Source: Alphaproteobacteria bacterium
GTDB lineage: Bacteria; Pseudomonadota; Alphaproteobacteria; Rhizobiales; Hyphomicrobiaceae
Length of the DNA stretch: 45,699 nucleotides
Assembly (NCBI GenBank): GCA_018830445.1
Contig: JAHJSN010000187.1
Coordinates: forward strand, 1-45,699
Reading direction: 5' to 3'
The position numbers were made by a program, and so were the translations under genes. The notes beneath the pieces are model-generated. The model worked only from the letters and a program-made list of their open reading frames with translations, was not told where the DNA came from and made no database searches. Positions 26,525-34,965 of the stretch are shown piece after piece. Numbering within the stretch: the stretch's first letter is position 1; each line of letters starts with the position of its first letter.

Positions 26525-27178
26525 ATGACACAGACAACCCCCGCCTCCGCACCGCAGTCCAAAAAGCGCCGTCCTTCGCGCACGCTGATCGCGGTTGGCG
26601 CCATCGGCGCCGTACTCGCTGCCGGAGCCGCAACCGCCGCCTTTTCGCAGGGCGGACTCTACAAGGGCATGCGCCATGCCGGCGTCGAAGCCGAAGGCAT
26701 GGTGCAGCAGGCCCGCTTCCGGCATGGCCGACCAAAAACCGTCGAGGAAGCACAAGAGCGCGCCTCGCGGATGGCCAAGCACCTCGCCATCGAGATCGAC
26801 GCCAATGGCGTACAGATGGATAAGCTCGTCGAGATCGCCAAGGGCGTCGCCGCCGATGTGTTCCCGATCCGCGAATCGATCAAGACGGTGCGCGAGGATG
26901 CCATCAATCTGCTTTCCGGCGATACGGTCGACCGGGCCAAGCTCGAAACCATGCGTACCGAGCAGTTCGCCAAGATCGAGGACGTCAGCAAGCGCTTGAC
27001 CATCGCTTTGGCCGATGCCGCCGAAGTGCTCAACCCCGAGCAGCGCGTCAAGCTTGCCGAACGCGTCAAGGAATGGCGCGGTCGTGGAGGACGCGGTCAT
27101 GGCTGGGGCGGACGCAAGCATGAAGGCCGCGGGCATCACGGCGGCTGGGGAAAACATCGCCGCGGCAGGGATGAGTGA
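26525..27178 (+). CDS. CpxP/Spy-like periplasmic protein
   Basis: A 217-residue exported protein. An N-terminal anchor or signal (about 21-42, TLIAVGAIGAVLAAGAATAA) is followed by a helical domain with LNPEQRVKLAERVKEW, the LTxxQ-type motif of CpxP, Spy and related metal sensors. The tail is rich in Gly, His and Arg (HGWGGRKHEGRGHHGGWG), suited to metal binding. AAGGAG precedes the ATG. It is followed by a response regulator and sensor kinase on the same strand, the order of a cpxP-cpxR-cpxA set. About 570 bases of inserted palindromic repeats separate them. Role in envelope or metal stress is inferred. Confidence 0.82.
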   Translation: MTQTTPASAPQSKKRRPSRTLIAVGAIGAVLAAGAATAAFSQGGLYKGMRHAGVEAEGMVQQARFRHGRPKTVEEAQERASRMAKHLAIEIDANGVQMDKLVEIAKGVAADVFPIRESIKTVREDAINLLSGDTVDRAKLETMRTEQFAKIEDVSKRLTIALADAAEVLNPEQRVKLAERVKEWRGRGGRGHGWGGRKHEGRGHHGGWGKHRRGRDE

Positions 27179-27192
27179 GCCCAATGCGTAAA

Positions 27193-27209
27193 CCCGGCAT
27201 GACGCCGGG
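27193..27209 (+). terminator. small hairpin after the CpxP-like gene
   Basis: CCCGGC and GCCGGG form a 6-bp stem around ATGAC, 14 bases beyond the stop. There is no T-run, so termination is uncertain. Confidence 0.35.
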
Positions 27210-27221
27210 CATGCAAATAAG

Positions 27222-27387
27222 CTAATGTTCCGGCCCCGACACTTGGTTCCCCTTGCAGCACGCTATCGACCAAGTGTCGGAGCCTCAAGGAACACGAGCA
27301 AAACTTAAGATTCTCGTGTAGCTTTTGCACCAAACGTTTGGCATCGAGCCAAGCCGCAAGTGGGGACCGAACGTCAGGTGCGCTACA
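27222..27387. repeat. Palindromic module E, tandem copy 1
   Basis: The 166-bp unit begins CTAATGTTCCGG. Its first half is a hairpin with CCGACACTTGGT and ACCAAGTGTCGG; its second half pairs GTGTAGC with GCTACAC, TGCACC with GGTGC and ACGTT with AACGT. A short ACGAG/CTCGT stem links the halves. It is followed directly by a second copy. Confidence 0.88.
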
Positions 27388-27552
27388 CTAGTGTTCCGGC
27401 CCCGACACTTGGTTCCCCTTGCAGCACGCTATCGACCAAGTGTCGGAGCCTCAAGGAACACGAGCAAAACTATGATTCTCGTGTAGCTTTTGCACCAAAC
27501 GTTTGGCATCGAGCCAAGCCGCAAGTGGGGACCAAACGTCAGGTGCGCTACA
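27388..27552. repeat. Palindromic module E, tandem copy 2
   Basis: The 165-bp copy starts CTAGTGTTCCGG and is nearly identical to the first, differing by a small change at AAAACTATGATT (one base shorter) and an A for G at GGGACCAAACG. It joins module A of the next element with no gap. Confidence 0.88.
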
Positions 27553-27697
27553 CTCGTGCTCCGACTCTGACATATGGTTCGCTGCCGGGAACCTGAATGT
27601 CAGCCCGGAACACTAGGCAACCTATTGATTGTGTTCTGGATTCACAAACATTTGACGACCTCCACCCGGGAATCAAATGTTTGATCCAGAACACTAG
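27553..27697. repeat. Palindromic modules A and B, copy 3
   Basis: The element starts CTCGTGCTCCGACTCTGACA, so its left boundary is CTCG rather than CTAG, and ends CCAGAACACTAG. It closes a 476-bp block of palindromes (E-E-A-B) lying between the CpxP-like gene and the response regulator, 50 bases before the latter's start codon. Confidence 0.88.
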
Positions 27698-27747
27698 CGT
27701 GACAAACTGGCCGGGGACGTCGCTTCCCGGCCCGTCATTGCGGCAAC

Positions 27748-28479
27748 ATGGACGAAGCCAGACGGCCACCGGAGCCAACAGACTTGGTGCAACACCTCCT
27801 TCTCATCGAAGACGACGAGCGGCTGGCGCGGATGATCTGCGACTACCTCGAAGGCGCGGGATATCGATTGCGTCACGCCAACACGGGTGCAGAAGGTCTT
27901 GCGTTGCAGCGCGAACAACCCTTCGACGCGATCATCCTGGACCTCATGCTGCCGGACATGGACGGGCTCGACGTGTGCCGCTCGGTGAGGGCGGAGGCGC
28001 GGACGCCGATCCTGATGCTGACGGCGCGCGGGGAAGCGATGGACCGCATTCTCGGACTGGAAATGGGAGCCGACGACTACCTGCCCAAACCATTCGAGCC
28101 GCGTGAACTGCTGGCGCGGCTCAAGGCTATCCTGCGGCGCGCGGGCGGGAACAGCCCCGTTGGGGACAGCGACGTCCTGCGGTTCGGGCGGCTCGAAATC
28201 GACCGCGGCGCGCGCGAAGCGCGCCTTGACGGTGAAGCCTGCCAGCTGACCGGCCACCAATTCGAGATGCTTCGCGCACTGGCCGAGCATCCCGGCCGCG
28301 TCCTTACCCGCGAGCAGATCATGGACCTGGTGCGTGGCGAAAACCTCGAAGCTTTCGACCGCTCGATCGACGTGCATATTTCGCGCATCCGGCAAGCCAT
28401 CGAAGACAACCCCAAGGAGCCGCGCCGCATCATCACTGTGCGCGGTGCAGGCTATGTCTTCGCCAAGGCGCAGGAATGA
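27748..28479 (+). CDS. OmpR-family response regulator (CpxR-like)
   Basis: A 243-residue two-component response regulator. The receiver domain (about 15-128) has acidic EDD (21-23), phospho-acceptor Asp65 in IILDLMLPDMDG and Lys114 in DYLPKPFEP. The C-terminal winged-helix DNA-binding domain (about 145-240) ends in VRGAGYVF, typical of OmpR/PhoB. A GTG at codon 14 (VQHLLLIEDD) is a possible alternative start. It precedes its kinase by 9 bases. Its promoter must lie in, or be displaced by, the palindromic block that ends 50 bases upstream. Confidence 0.93.
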   Translation: MDEARRPPEPTDLVQHLLLIEDDERLARMICDYLEGAGYRLRHANTGAEGLALQREQPFDAIILDLMLPDMDGLDVCRSVRAEARTPILMLTARGEAMDRILGLEMGADDYLPKPFEPRELLARLKAILRRAGGNSPVGDSDVLRFGRLEIDRGAREARLDGEACQLTGHQFEMLRALAEHPGRVLTREQIMDLVRGENLEAFDRSIDVHISRIRQAIEDNPKEPRRIITVRGAGYVFAKAQE

Positions 28480-28488
28480 GGGACCGAG

Positions 28489-29811
28489 ATGCTTTATCGG
28501 CTTTCGACGCAGATATATCTGACGATCATTCTGACGCTGGTTGCCGTGGTCGTCGTTGCCGGCGGGATCTGGCGGCAGTCCGGCGGGGAACGGCGGTTCG
28601 AGCATGCCATCGAAGTCGCCGGAGAGCTGCTCGCGAACGGACTTCCCGCGGCGTCGGCACCGATTTTTGAGCAGCGCGATGCGGCTCTCGATCTGGCCAA
28701 GCGTCTGCGGCTCGATCTTGCGCTCTATGATTCCAACGGCGTGGAAATCGCCCATTTCGGACGCCCATTGCCAACGCCGCGCCAACACGACCGCGAGCGT
28801 GTCGGCGACGAATACGAAGGTGGTTTCGTCCGCGGTCCCGACGGTCCGGCATGGGCGGTGCCGCTTCCCGACGGGCGCCTGATCGTCGCCAGCACGCACA
28901 GGCGGCATCCACCGCCGCGACCGGTCCGCGTGATGGTTTTTCTCGGCGCAGCGGCGCTGATCGTCGGGCTGTGCGCGTGGCCGGTGGTGCGCGGACTGAC
29001 GCGGCGAATCGAGCGCTTGCAGGAAGGGGTCGAGCGCTTCGGATCGGGAGATTTTTCCGCCCGCGTCGACGTCAGCGGGCGTGACGAGGTGGCGAAACTT
29101 GCGCGCAGTTTCAACGCGTCGGCCGAGCGCATCGAATCCCTCATAGGCGCAAACAAACTGCTTCTTGCAAATGCCAGTCATGAATTGCGTACCCCGTTAG
29201 CGCGGGTGCGCATGGGGCTCGAACTGATGCAGTCCGATCCGGGACCGGATCGGCGCGCGGCTCTCGAAGCCGACATCGGCGAAATCGACGACATGATCGA
29301 GGAGATCCTGCTGCTCAGCCGGCTCGACGCTATCGGCGGGCTCGATGAACGCTGCGACGTCGACCTGCTGGCACTCGCCGCGGAGGAGGCCTCGCGCTAT
29401 CCGGGCACCGATGTATCGGGTGAGGCGGTGACGCTCAGCGGGGATGCGCGCCTGCTGCGGCGGCTGGTCCGCAACCTGATCGAAAATGCAATCAAGCACG
29501 GCGCGGCGCCGGTGGCAGTTTCGGTAGGGCGAGACGGCGGACAGACCGTGCTGCGTGTTTCGGACAATGGCCCGGGAGTCAGCTCAGATATCGCAGAGCA
29601 GGTTTTCGAACCGTTTCACCGCGGCCCATTGCGCGGCAAAACCGGCGGCAGCGGCCTCGGGCTGGCGCTGGTGCGCTCGATTGCGGAGCGCCACGATGGT
29701 AGCGTGCGTTTCGAAGCACGCGGGGGCGGCGATGGGCGGCTCAATCAGGTGGTGGTGCGGCTCGGATGCGGTGCGACTACCGGCAGCGAGGAAACGCCCT
29801 GCCGTGCGTAG
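28489..29811 (+). CDS. sensor histidine kinase (CpxA-like)
   Basis: A 440-residue membrane sensor kinase. Two spans (about 9-27 and 147-166) flank a periplasmic sensor loop of ~120 residues. A HAMP domain (about 165-220) leads to the HisKA domain with phospho-acceptor His231 in NASHELRTPLAR. The ATP-binding domain shows the N box NLIENAIKHG, the G1 box SDNGPGVS and the G2 box GGSGLGLALV. All motifs are intact. It pairs with the response regulator directly upstream. The CpxP-like neighbour suggests envelope stress as the signal, an inference. Confidence 0.93.
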   Translation: MLYRLSTQIYLTIILTLVAVVVVAGGIWRQSGGERRFEHAIEVAGELLANGLPAASAPIFEQRDAALDLAKRLRLDLALYDSNGVEIAHFGRPLPTPRQHDRERVGDEYEGGFVRGPDGPAWAVPLPDGRLIVASTHRRHPPPRPVRVMVFLGAAALIVGLCAWPVVRGLTRRIERLQEGVERFGSGDFSARVDVSGRDEVAKLARSFNASAERIESLIGANKLLLANASHELRTPLARVRMGLELMQSDPGPDRRAALEADIGEIDDMIEEILLLSRLDAIGGLDERCDVDLLALAAEEASRYPGTDVSGEAVTLSGDARLLRRLVRNLIENAIKHGAAPVAVSVGRDGGQTVLRVSDNGPGVSSDIAEQVFEPFHRGPLRGKTGGSGLGLALVRSIAERHDGSVRFEARGGGDGRLNQVVVRLGCGATTGSEETPCRA

Positions 29812-29891
29812 GGCCTATTTGTGAAGTCGCAATAGGTTGTTCCCGGTCAGGGCGCGGCCGCCGATGGGTGGTTTCGTGCCGAGATATGCAA

Positions 29892-30467
29892 ATGGAATTC
29901 GTTTTTTATTTTGCCTATGGCTCAAACATGCTGGCGGAACGGTTGCAGCGTCGCTGCCGGTCCGCCGTTGTTCATGGTGTCGCGGTGGCGGACGACTACG
30001 CGCTGGCATTCTCCAAGATCGGACAGGACGATTCCGGCAAGGCGACGCTCGTTGCGGCAGCCGGGGTGCGCACCCATGGAGTCGTGTTCCGTATATCCAT
30101 CGATGATCTCGCGCTCCTCGACCGGTTCGAGGGACGCGGCAGGGGCTATGAGCGTTGGGATGATTTCTCTGTCCGCTGCGCCAGTGACGGCGGAAAACTC
30201 TGCAAGGCCGCAACGTACATTGCCTCGACACCGTATTTGGATGACAAGCTGCGGCCTTTCGACTGGTACCTCGATCTCGTTATTCATGGAGCACGCCAGC
30301 ACGGCTTGCCGCCGGCCCACATCGAGGCGATCACACGGACGCAGGCGGTGATCGACCCCGACCCGGGAAGACAGCAACGCCTGGAAGCACTCGAGATACT
30401 CGATCTGGTATCTGCCAGCGGCGGCATGCTTTCCGGGACGGGTCCCGATCGCAGGCGAGGACCGTAA
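29892..30467 (+). CDS. gamma-glutamylcyclotransferase-like protein
   Basis: A 191-residue protein of the GGCT/AIG2-like fold. The N-terminal FYFAYGSNM motif forms the product-binding loop. The segment ALLDRFEGRGRGYER carries the catalytic glutamate expected after the RFEG turn. Family members release 5-oxoproline from gamma-glutamyl dipeptides, but many bacterial members have unproven substrates. An ATG two codons earlier (29886) is equally open; CGAGA lies about 8 bases before the chosen one. It follows the kinase gene after 80 bases and precedes a palindromic element. Confidence 0.82.
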   Translation: MEFVFYFAYGSNMLAERLQRRCRSAVVHGVAVADDYALAFSKIGQDDSGKATLVAAAGVRTHGVVFRISIDDLALLDRFEGRGRGYERWDDFSVRCASDGGKLCKAATYIASTPYLDDKLRPFDWYLDLVIHGARQHGLPPAHIEAITRTQAVIDPDPGRQQRLEALEILDLVSASGGMLSGTGPDRRRGP

Positions 30468-30494
30468 GCTGAGGCAGAACTATTTCAGCGATAC

Positions 30495-30717
30495 CTAGTG
30501 TTCCGACTCTGACATATGGTTCCCTGCCGGGAACCTGAATGTCAGCCCGGAACACTCAGCCCGGAACACTGGCAGCCCGGAATACTGGCAGCCCGGAATA
30601 CTGGCAGCCCGGAATACTGGCAGCCCGGAACACTTGGCAACCTTCTGATTGTGTTCTGGATTCACAAACATTTGACGACCTCAACCCGGGAATCAAATGT
30701 TTGATCCAGAACACTAG
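30495..30717. repeat. Palindromic modules A (expanded) and B, copy 4
   Basis: The element starts CTAGTGTTCCGACTCTGACA and ends CCAGAACACTAG. The right arm of module A has expanded into a tandem array: the unit CAGCCCGGAATACTGG (16 bp) recurs at 30557, 30573, 30589, 30605 and 30621, after a 14-bp unit at 30543. Module B has one change in its loop (CAACCCGGG). The terminal CTAG supplies the TAG stop of the patatin gene on the minus strand. Confidence 0.92.
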
Positions 30718-31979
30718 AAATTGTCGAAAGCCGCCGGGAAGGTCTGTTGGTCGATCGACCGGGCGCCATAGGCCAGACCGATGGCATGGCAACGATTGAG
30801 GTTTGCCTGTTCGGCAAGATCCATCTGCTTCAACTTGTTTATCACCCGGCTCGAATAGGCAAACTCCTCGCCAAGGGTTGTTCGCAACCAGTCCGGTTCA
30901 AGGCGGACATTGGCGCGGTGATAGGTCAGCAGCGGCTCGTCGACGATGCGCAGGCCTTGCATATCCTCGAGGGCGCGGTTGATATACTGGCCCTTCGCCG
31001 ACTCGGAAATCGACTGCATGAAGACGACGCTGGCGGTTTCGGCATCGCTGATGATCCCGCGAAGCGCGTGGATGGCCTTGCCGACCGCCCATTGCTTGCG
31101 GAAATTCTTGACGTCCTGCCGGTCGCGCCACATTCCGGTGCCGAGCGACAGCATGAAGAGGTTGTCGGCGCCGGTCGACCACTCAAAGCCATAGGGCGAT
31201 GCATGACATCGCTGGCCCGAGCGAGCGTGACGCCGAAGCGTCGTCATGATGAAAAGCTCACTACTGGGATTGTTGCATGGGCTGGCGCCGCCATCGAAGA
31301 ACAGCCCCCTCTCCTCGGGTGAGATATCGATGTCGACGGCATCCAGGTAATAGGGTGCCGACGCACTTGCCTGGGCGACCTTGCGAAGGGCGTAGCTGCG
31401 GCCCGCGTAGAATTTCGCCTCGTCGGGTCGTGCTGCCCAGTAGTCCTTCCAAGGTTCCGAGGTGGAGTCCCAGAACTTGTGCCGTGGGTTGTTGGAGAGC
31501 ATCCAGACACTGCCGGTATCGATCCGCTTGGTGGCGATTGCCAGTCCGGTGCGCAGAAGAGTCGTATCCATCGTCGGCTCGTGAGGCTTGACGCGGTTTG
31601 CCGCCAACACCTCCGCGAAGGCATGTCGCATCACCGCGTCGAACCCCTTGGGATCGAATTTCGAGCGGATACCCGGTATCCAGCTGCTGCCGCGGAAAAT
31701 TCTCGGGCACATGTCGAAATAGAGCCTGGTGATTTCGTCGACGGTTTCGCCGAGCGCCAGCAGCGTCGCCATCAACGCACCGGTCGAGGTGCCGCCGATC
31801 AAATCGAAATAGTCGCTCAGCCGGAATTCGTCGCCCCTGCCGCTTCGCTCTTTCAATGTGTCTTCGACATGTTTCAACATGCCGAGCGTAATCAGGCCGC
31901 GGACCCCGCCGCCGTCCAACGACAAGACCCGCTTGGGCTCCTTCAGAAATAAATGCTCCTGCAATGACTTCGGCATCAT
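30714..31979 (-). CDS. patatin-like phospholipase (CapV-like)
   Basis: A 421-residue cytoplasmic patatin-type acyl hydrolase. It has oxyanion motif DGGGVRG (22-28), nucleophile Ser65 in GTSTG and catalytic Asp in FFDGGASPCNNP, so the Ser-Asp dyad is complete. Its length and C-terminal layout resemble patatins used as CBASS effectors, but no cyclase or other CBASS gene is nearby, so it is not called as one. GGAAGG precedes the ATG. The TAG stop lies inside the CTAG edge of a palindromic element, so the last residues may have been altered by the insertion; the protein nonetheless ends plausibly (FPAAFDNF). Confidence 0.88.
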   Translation of the reverse strand: MMPKSLQEHLFLKEPKRVLSLDGGGVRGLITLGMLKHVEDTLKERSGRGDEFRLSDYFDLIGGTSTGALMATLLALGETVDEITRLYFDMCPRIFRGSSWIPGIRSKFDPKGFDAVMRHAFAEVLAANRVKPHEPTMDTTLLRTGLAIATKRIDTGSVWMLSNNPRHKFWDSTSEPWKDYWAARPDEAKFYAGRSYALRKVAQASASAPYYLDAVDIDISPEERGLFFDGGASPCNNPSSELFIMTTLRRHARSGQRCHASPYGFEWSTGADNLFMLSLGTGMWRDRQDVKNFRKQWAVGKAIHALRGIISDAETASVVFMQSISESAKGQYINRALEDMQGLRIVDEPLLTYHRANVRLEPDWLRTTLGEEFAYSSRVINKLKQMDLAEQANLNRCHAIGLAYGARSIDQQTFPAAFDNF

Positions 31980-32270
31980 TCGGGCCTTCCCGTTCGCATC
32001 AAAATCGCAAAAGACTATATGAAGCGATCGGCGCGCGAGAAGCAACGCGGTTCGAAGGGCAGCACGGAATAGGGGCCGGGTCGCAGCGGAATGGCAACGG
32101 TCCCGCCAGTAGGGCGCCCATCAGACCAAGCGACCCGGCCGTGGTCCCGGTGCATGATTCGGGTTAGCCTTCACACCTTTGCCACCGTGCAATGTTAGGC
32201 GTTTCGGCGAATTCGGCATGCCCGGCTGAATGCGTCAAACCGCACCGGCCCTCAGTCAGGAACCCAGCAG

Positions 32271-33152
32271 ATGGCAGCGCAGGAAATCGACCCCAGGATC
32301 TATGAACTCTACGACGAGTATTGCCACAGCGAAATGCCACGTCGCGAATTCCTGAAGCGGGCTGCTGCGATCGTCGTCGCCAGCGGCTCGGGGCTGGCGA
32401 TGGCGCAGGCGCTGCTGCCGCAATACGCCAACGCGCAAACGATCTCGTTCACGGACGAGCGGATCAAGGCCCGGTACGTCACGTATCCTTCGCCGGGCGG
32501 GAATGCCCCGGAAATGCGCGGTTATCTCGTTCAGCCTGCGGGTGCGGGACCGTTTCCATCGGTCATCGTCATCCACGAAAACCGCGGCCTCAATCCGTAC
32601 ATCGAGGATGTCGCGCGGCGCGCCGCGGTCGAAGGCTTTATCGCATTGGCGCCCGACGCGTTGACTGCTGCCGGCGGTTATCCCGGCAACGACGACGACG
32701 GGAAGGTGATGCAAAAGCAGCTCGATGGCGAGAAGATCTTCGTCGACATGCTGACAAGCGCGAATTTCGTCAAGGGCCACGAGAAATCAAACGGCAAGCT
32801 CGGGGCGACCGGGTTCTGCTTCGGAGGCGGGGTGACGAACCGGCTGGCGGTGGAGTTGGGCGAAGACTTAAAGGCGGCAGCACCCTTTTATGGGCGTGCT
32901 CCCGACATCGCAGGTGTTGGGCGGATCAAGGCCAAGCTCGTTATTCATTACGCCGACGACGATCCGCGCGTCAACGCCACGCGTGCGGACTACGAAGCAG
33001 CACTGAAGGCTGCGGGCGCCGAATTCGAAATGCATTCCTATCCAGGCACCAAGCACGGCTTCCACAACAACTCGACGCCGCGCTACGACGAGGCGGCCGC
33101 GAAGCTCGCCTGGGAGCGTACGATCGCTCTGTTCAAGGAGACACTGAGTTAG
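32271..33152 (+). CDS. Tat-exported dienelactone hydrolase family protein
   Basis: A 293-residue alpha/beta hydrolase. The N-terminus has a twin-arginine signal (PRREFLKRAAA, Arg24-Arg25) followed by a hydrophobic stretch and NAQTIS, so export through Tat is likely. The catalytic triad is visible: Cys183 in GFCFGGG, an Asp in YADDDPRVN (229-231) and His262 in TKHGFHNN. Family members hydrolyse dienelactones or related esters; the natural substrate here is unknown. AGGA precedes the ATG. It stands alone between divergent patatin and convergent Hcp-like genes. Confidence 0.9.
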   Translation: MAAQEIDPRIYELYDEYCHSEMPRREFLKRAAAIVVASGSGLAMAQALLPQYANAQTISFTDERIKARYVTYPSPGGNAPEMRGYLVQPAGAGPFPSVIVIHENRGLNPYIEDVARRAAVEGFIALAPDALTAAGGYPGNDDDGKVMQKQLDGEKIFVDMLTSANFVKGHEKSNGKLGATGFCFGGGVTNRLAVELGEDLKAAAPFYGRAPDIAGVGRIKAKLVIHYADDDPRVNATRADYEAALKAAGAEFEMHSYPGTKHGFHNNSTPRYDEAAAKLAWERTIALFKETLS

Positions 33153-33180
33153 CGTGCCGTTCGGCAGAGCTGCTGAAAGG

Positions 33181-34158
33181 TCAAATGATCAGAATGTCGA
33201 TCGAGCCATCGGGAAATACATTCTCGTTCAGGGCCAGACCGCTGCTTATCTTAGTCCGCAGTGTGTAATCCTGGTCGGCAGGAATTGAAATCGCCGCAGC
33301 GGCGGGTTCGCTTCTTGTCGCAACATCGTAGTCGATGCCGACTTCCAAGTAAGCCTGAATTAGCTCATCAGGCGTCGCCGGATCAGTGCCTTCATCGTAA
33401 GTGAACGTAAAATTCGTTTGGCTGGTGCCGACTATCGGGCTGGCAATTATATCTCCAGGCGGATCGAATTGGATGATGGAAACGTTGACGTTGACGTGGC
33501 CCTGGTCCTGTTCGGCGGTCCCGTCTGCGTTGATATCGCCGGAGAGTGGTTCAATTAGATCAAGCAGCTTTTGAAATGTCTCCTGCGTAATTTCTCCATT
33601 CGCGAATGACTCGTCAAAAAAGAGTGCAGCTTGTTCAACCGTTCCCTCGAAGCCCAACCTGTTGCCTGACGTGTGCGGCCCAATTCCAACGGGCAGATCA
33701 TCGGACTGCTCGACATTGCTGTCCAGGATGCGCACGAGTTCGCTTTGCAACCGCCCCCAGTTCGACCACTCGAATGTCCCCAATGTGCGCAGCTGCGATG
33801 CACCGTCATCATCGGTAAAAATGCCGAAAATTTCTACCGTACTCGATCCGCTCGCGCCACTAACGCTGAAGCTGGATACCAGCACTTTCTGGAGCTTGTA
33901 TTCGACGTAGCTCTCACCATCATCGAACGACTCCCGGTAGACGAACGTGGCGCCGGCATAATCGTTGATTACGGCGGCGACGATTGCACGACCGAGACCG
34001 GGGGCCAATGCGCCGTCGAGCTCCACTTCGAAAGTCGTCGAAGCCGATGTTGCGACAACGTCCACATCGAACGTCGTCGGACCGGTAAGACCGACACCTT
34101 GCGAAACGCCAAAGCTCCAAGAAAGGATTTCAATTTCGCCACGCTTATTGCCATGCAT
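33181..34158 (-). CDS. Hcp-like protein with a long C-terminal extension
   Basis: A 325-residue protein. The first ~140 residues match the Hcp/DUF796 tube fold: GEIEILSWSFGVSQ near the start and, later, YVEYKLQKVLVSSFSVSG, the signature VSSYSVSG-like block of type VI secretion tube proteins. The remaining ~185 residues are acidic, with a calcium-site-like SGDINADGTAEQD and an all-beta tail (IISTPADQ-like strands, ending DGSIDILII). No other type VI gene is in the window. The ATG has AGGTG upstream; a GTG 13 codons earlier is possible. It may be a secreted tube-like protein or a domesticated relic. Confidence 0.7.
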   Translation of the reverse strand: MHGNKRGEIEILSWSFGVSQGVGLTGPTTFDVDVVATSASTTFEVELDGALAPGLGRAIVAAVINDYAGATFVYRESFDDGESYVEYKLQKVLVSSFSVSGASGSSTVEIFGIFTDDDGASQLRTLGTFEWSNWGRLQSELVRILDSNVEQSDDLPVGIGPHTSGNRLGFEGTVEQAALFFDESFANGEITQETFQKLLDLIEPLSGDINADGTAEQDQGHVNVNVSIIQFDPPGDIIASPIVGTSQTNFTFTYDEGTDPATPDELIQAYLEVGIDYDVATRSEPAAAAISIPADQDYTLRTKISSGLALNENVFPDGSIDILII

Positions 34159-34449
34159 AACTTGACACCTGAGGAAACCGAGAAATTGATTTTGCACTGC
34201 GTGCGCTTCACATGCACATCGAAGATTCCGATATGCCGGTTGCTGCCGAGACTATGTCGTTAATACTGGATTTCCATGGCCGAATAGTCCAGCATCAATT
34301 CGCTCAGTGGAGGTCGTTTGCGCGGCTTGATTGCGGCTCGGGGATCGCTCTCGGATGGCGAAATGCGGCTTGAACTCGAAGGGTTCAAAGTCGAGATTGC
34401 ACCGCGACCGCAACGGTTCGACCACCGCGTTTTTTTTCAAGTCGTTTCA

Positions 34450-34893
34450 CTATTCGCCCAGCGCGCGCTTTCTGGCCAGCATGCGGTCGCGGTCGGTGAC
34501 GTGGATGAGGCCGGCGATCTGGCGGATCAGCTGATCCTCGTGCGGATCGAGAGTGCCGTCGGCGTAGGCAACCGACCACAACATCTCGATGATCTCGACC
34601 TTTTCCTGCGCACTCAAGTTCGTGTTTATTTCGTGGGTGAGCGGAAAATAATGTGCGCTTTGCGCCATCCGCTCGTCAGCAGCAGTGATGAGCGTCGCGG
34701 CTTCTTCGCCAGTCAGTTCAAATCGTCGTGTCAGGAGGTTGGTAATCGTCTGGCGTTCGGCCTCACCGAACTGCTGATCCATCCGGGCCGCCTCGACCAG
34801 GAGGGCGGCGACCTCGGCACGATGATCGCTGCTGGCGGCGCGGGATACGTGCCGCTCCTTACCGGTTACGAGTTTGAGCAGTTGATCGAACAT
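34450..34893 (-). CDS. TerB-family tellurite resistance-like protein
   Basis: A 147-residue helical protein of the TerB/DjlA-like group. The diagnostic acidic stretches are present: LVEAARMDQQFGEAE near residue 35 and SVAYADGTLDPHEDQLI near residue 108, both metal-binding-type helices. These proteins are cytoplasmic and often linked to stress responses, but their reaction is unknown. GGAGG and AAGGA lie just before the ATG. It follows the molybdenum hydroxylase genes after about 70 bases and is probably a separate unit. Confidence 0.85.
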   Translation of the reverse strand: MFDQLLKLVTGKERHVSRAASSDHRAEVAALLVEAARMDQQFGEAERQTITNLLTRRFELTGEEAATLITAADERMAQSAHYFPLTHEINTNLSAQEKVEIIEMLWSVAYADGTLDPHEDQLIRQIAGLIHVTDRDRMLARKRALGE

Positions 34894-34965
34894 ATCCTTG
34901 AGTTGCCCTCCCTGGTTCTACTGGTGGCTGGCTCAGGCGGGGCAAGCCGACGATCCACTTCAAAC

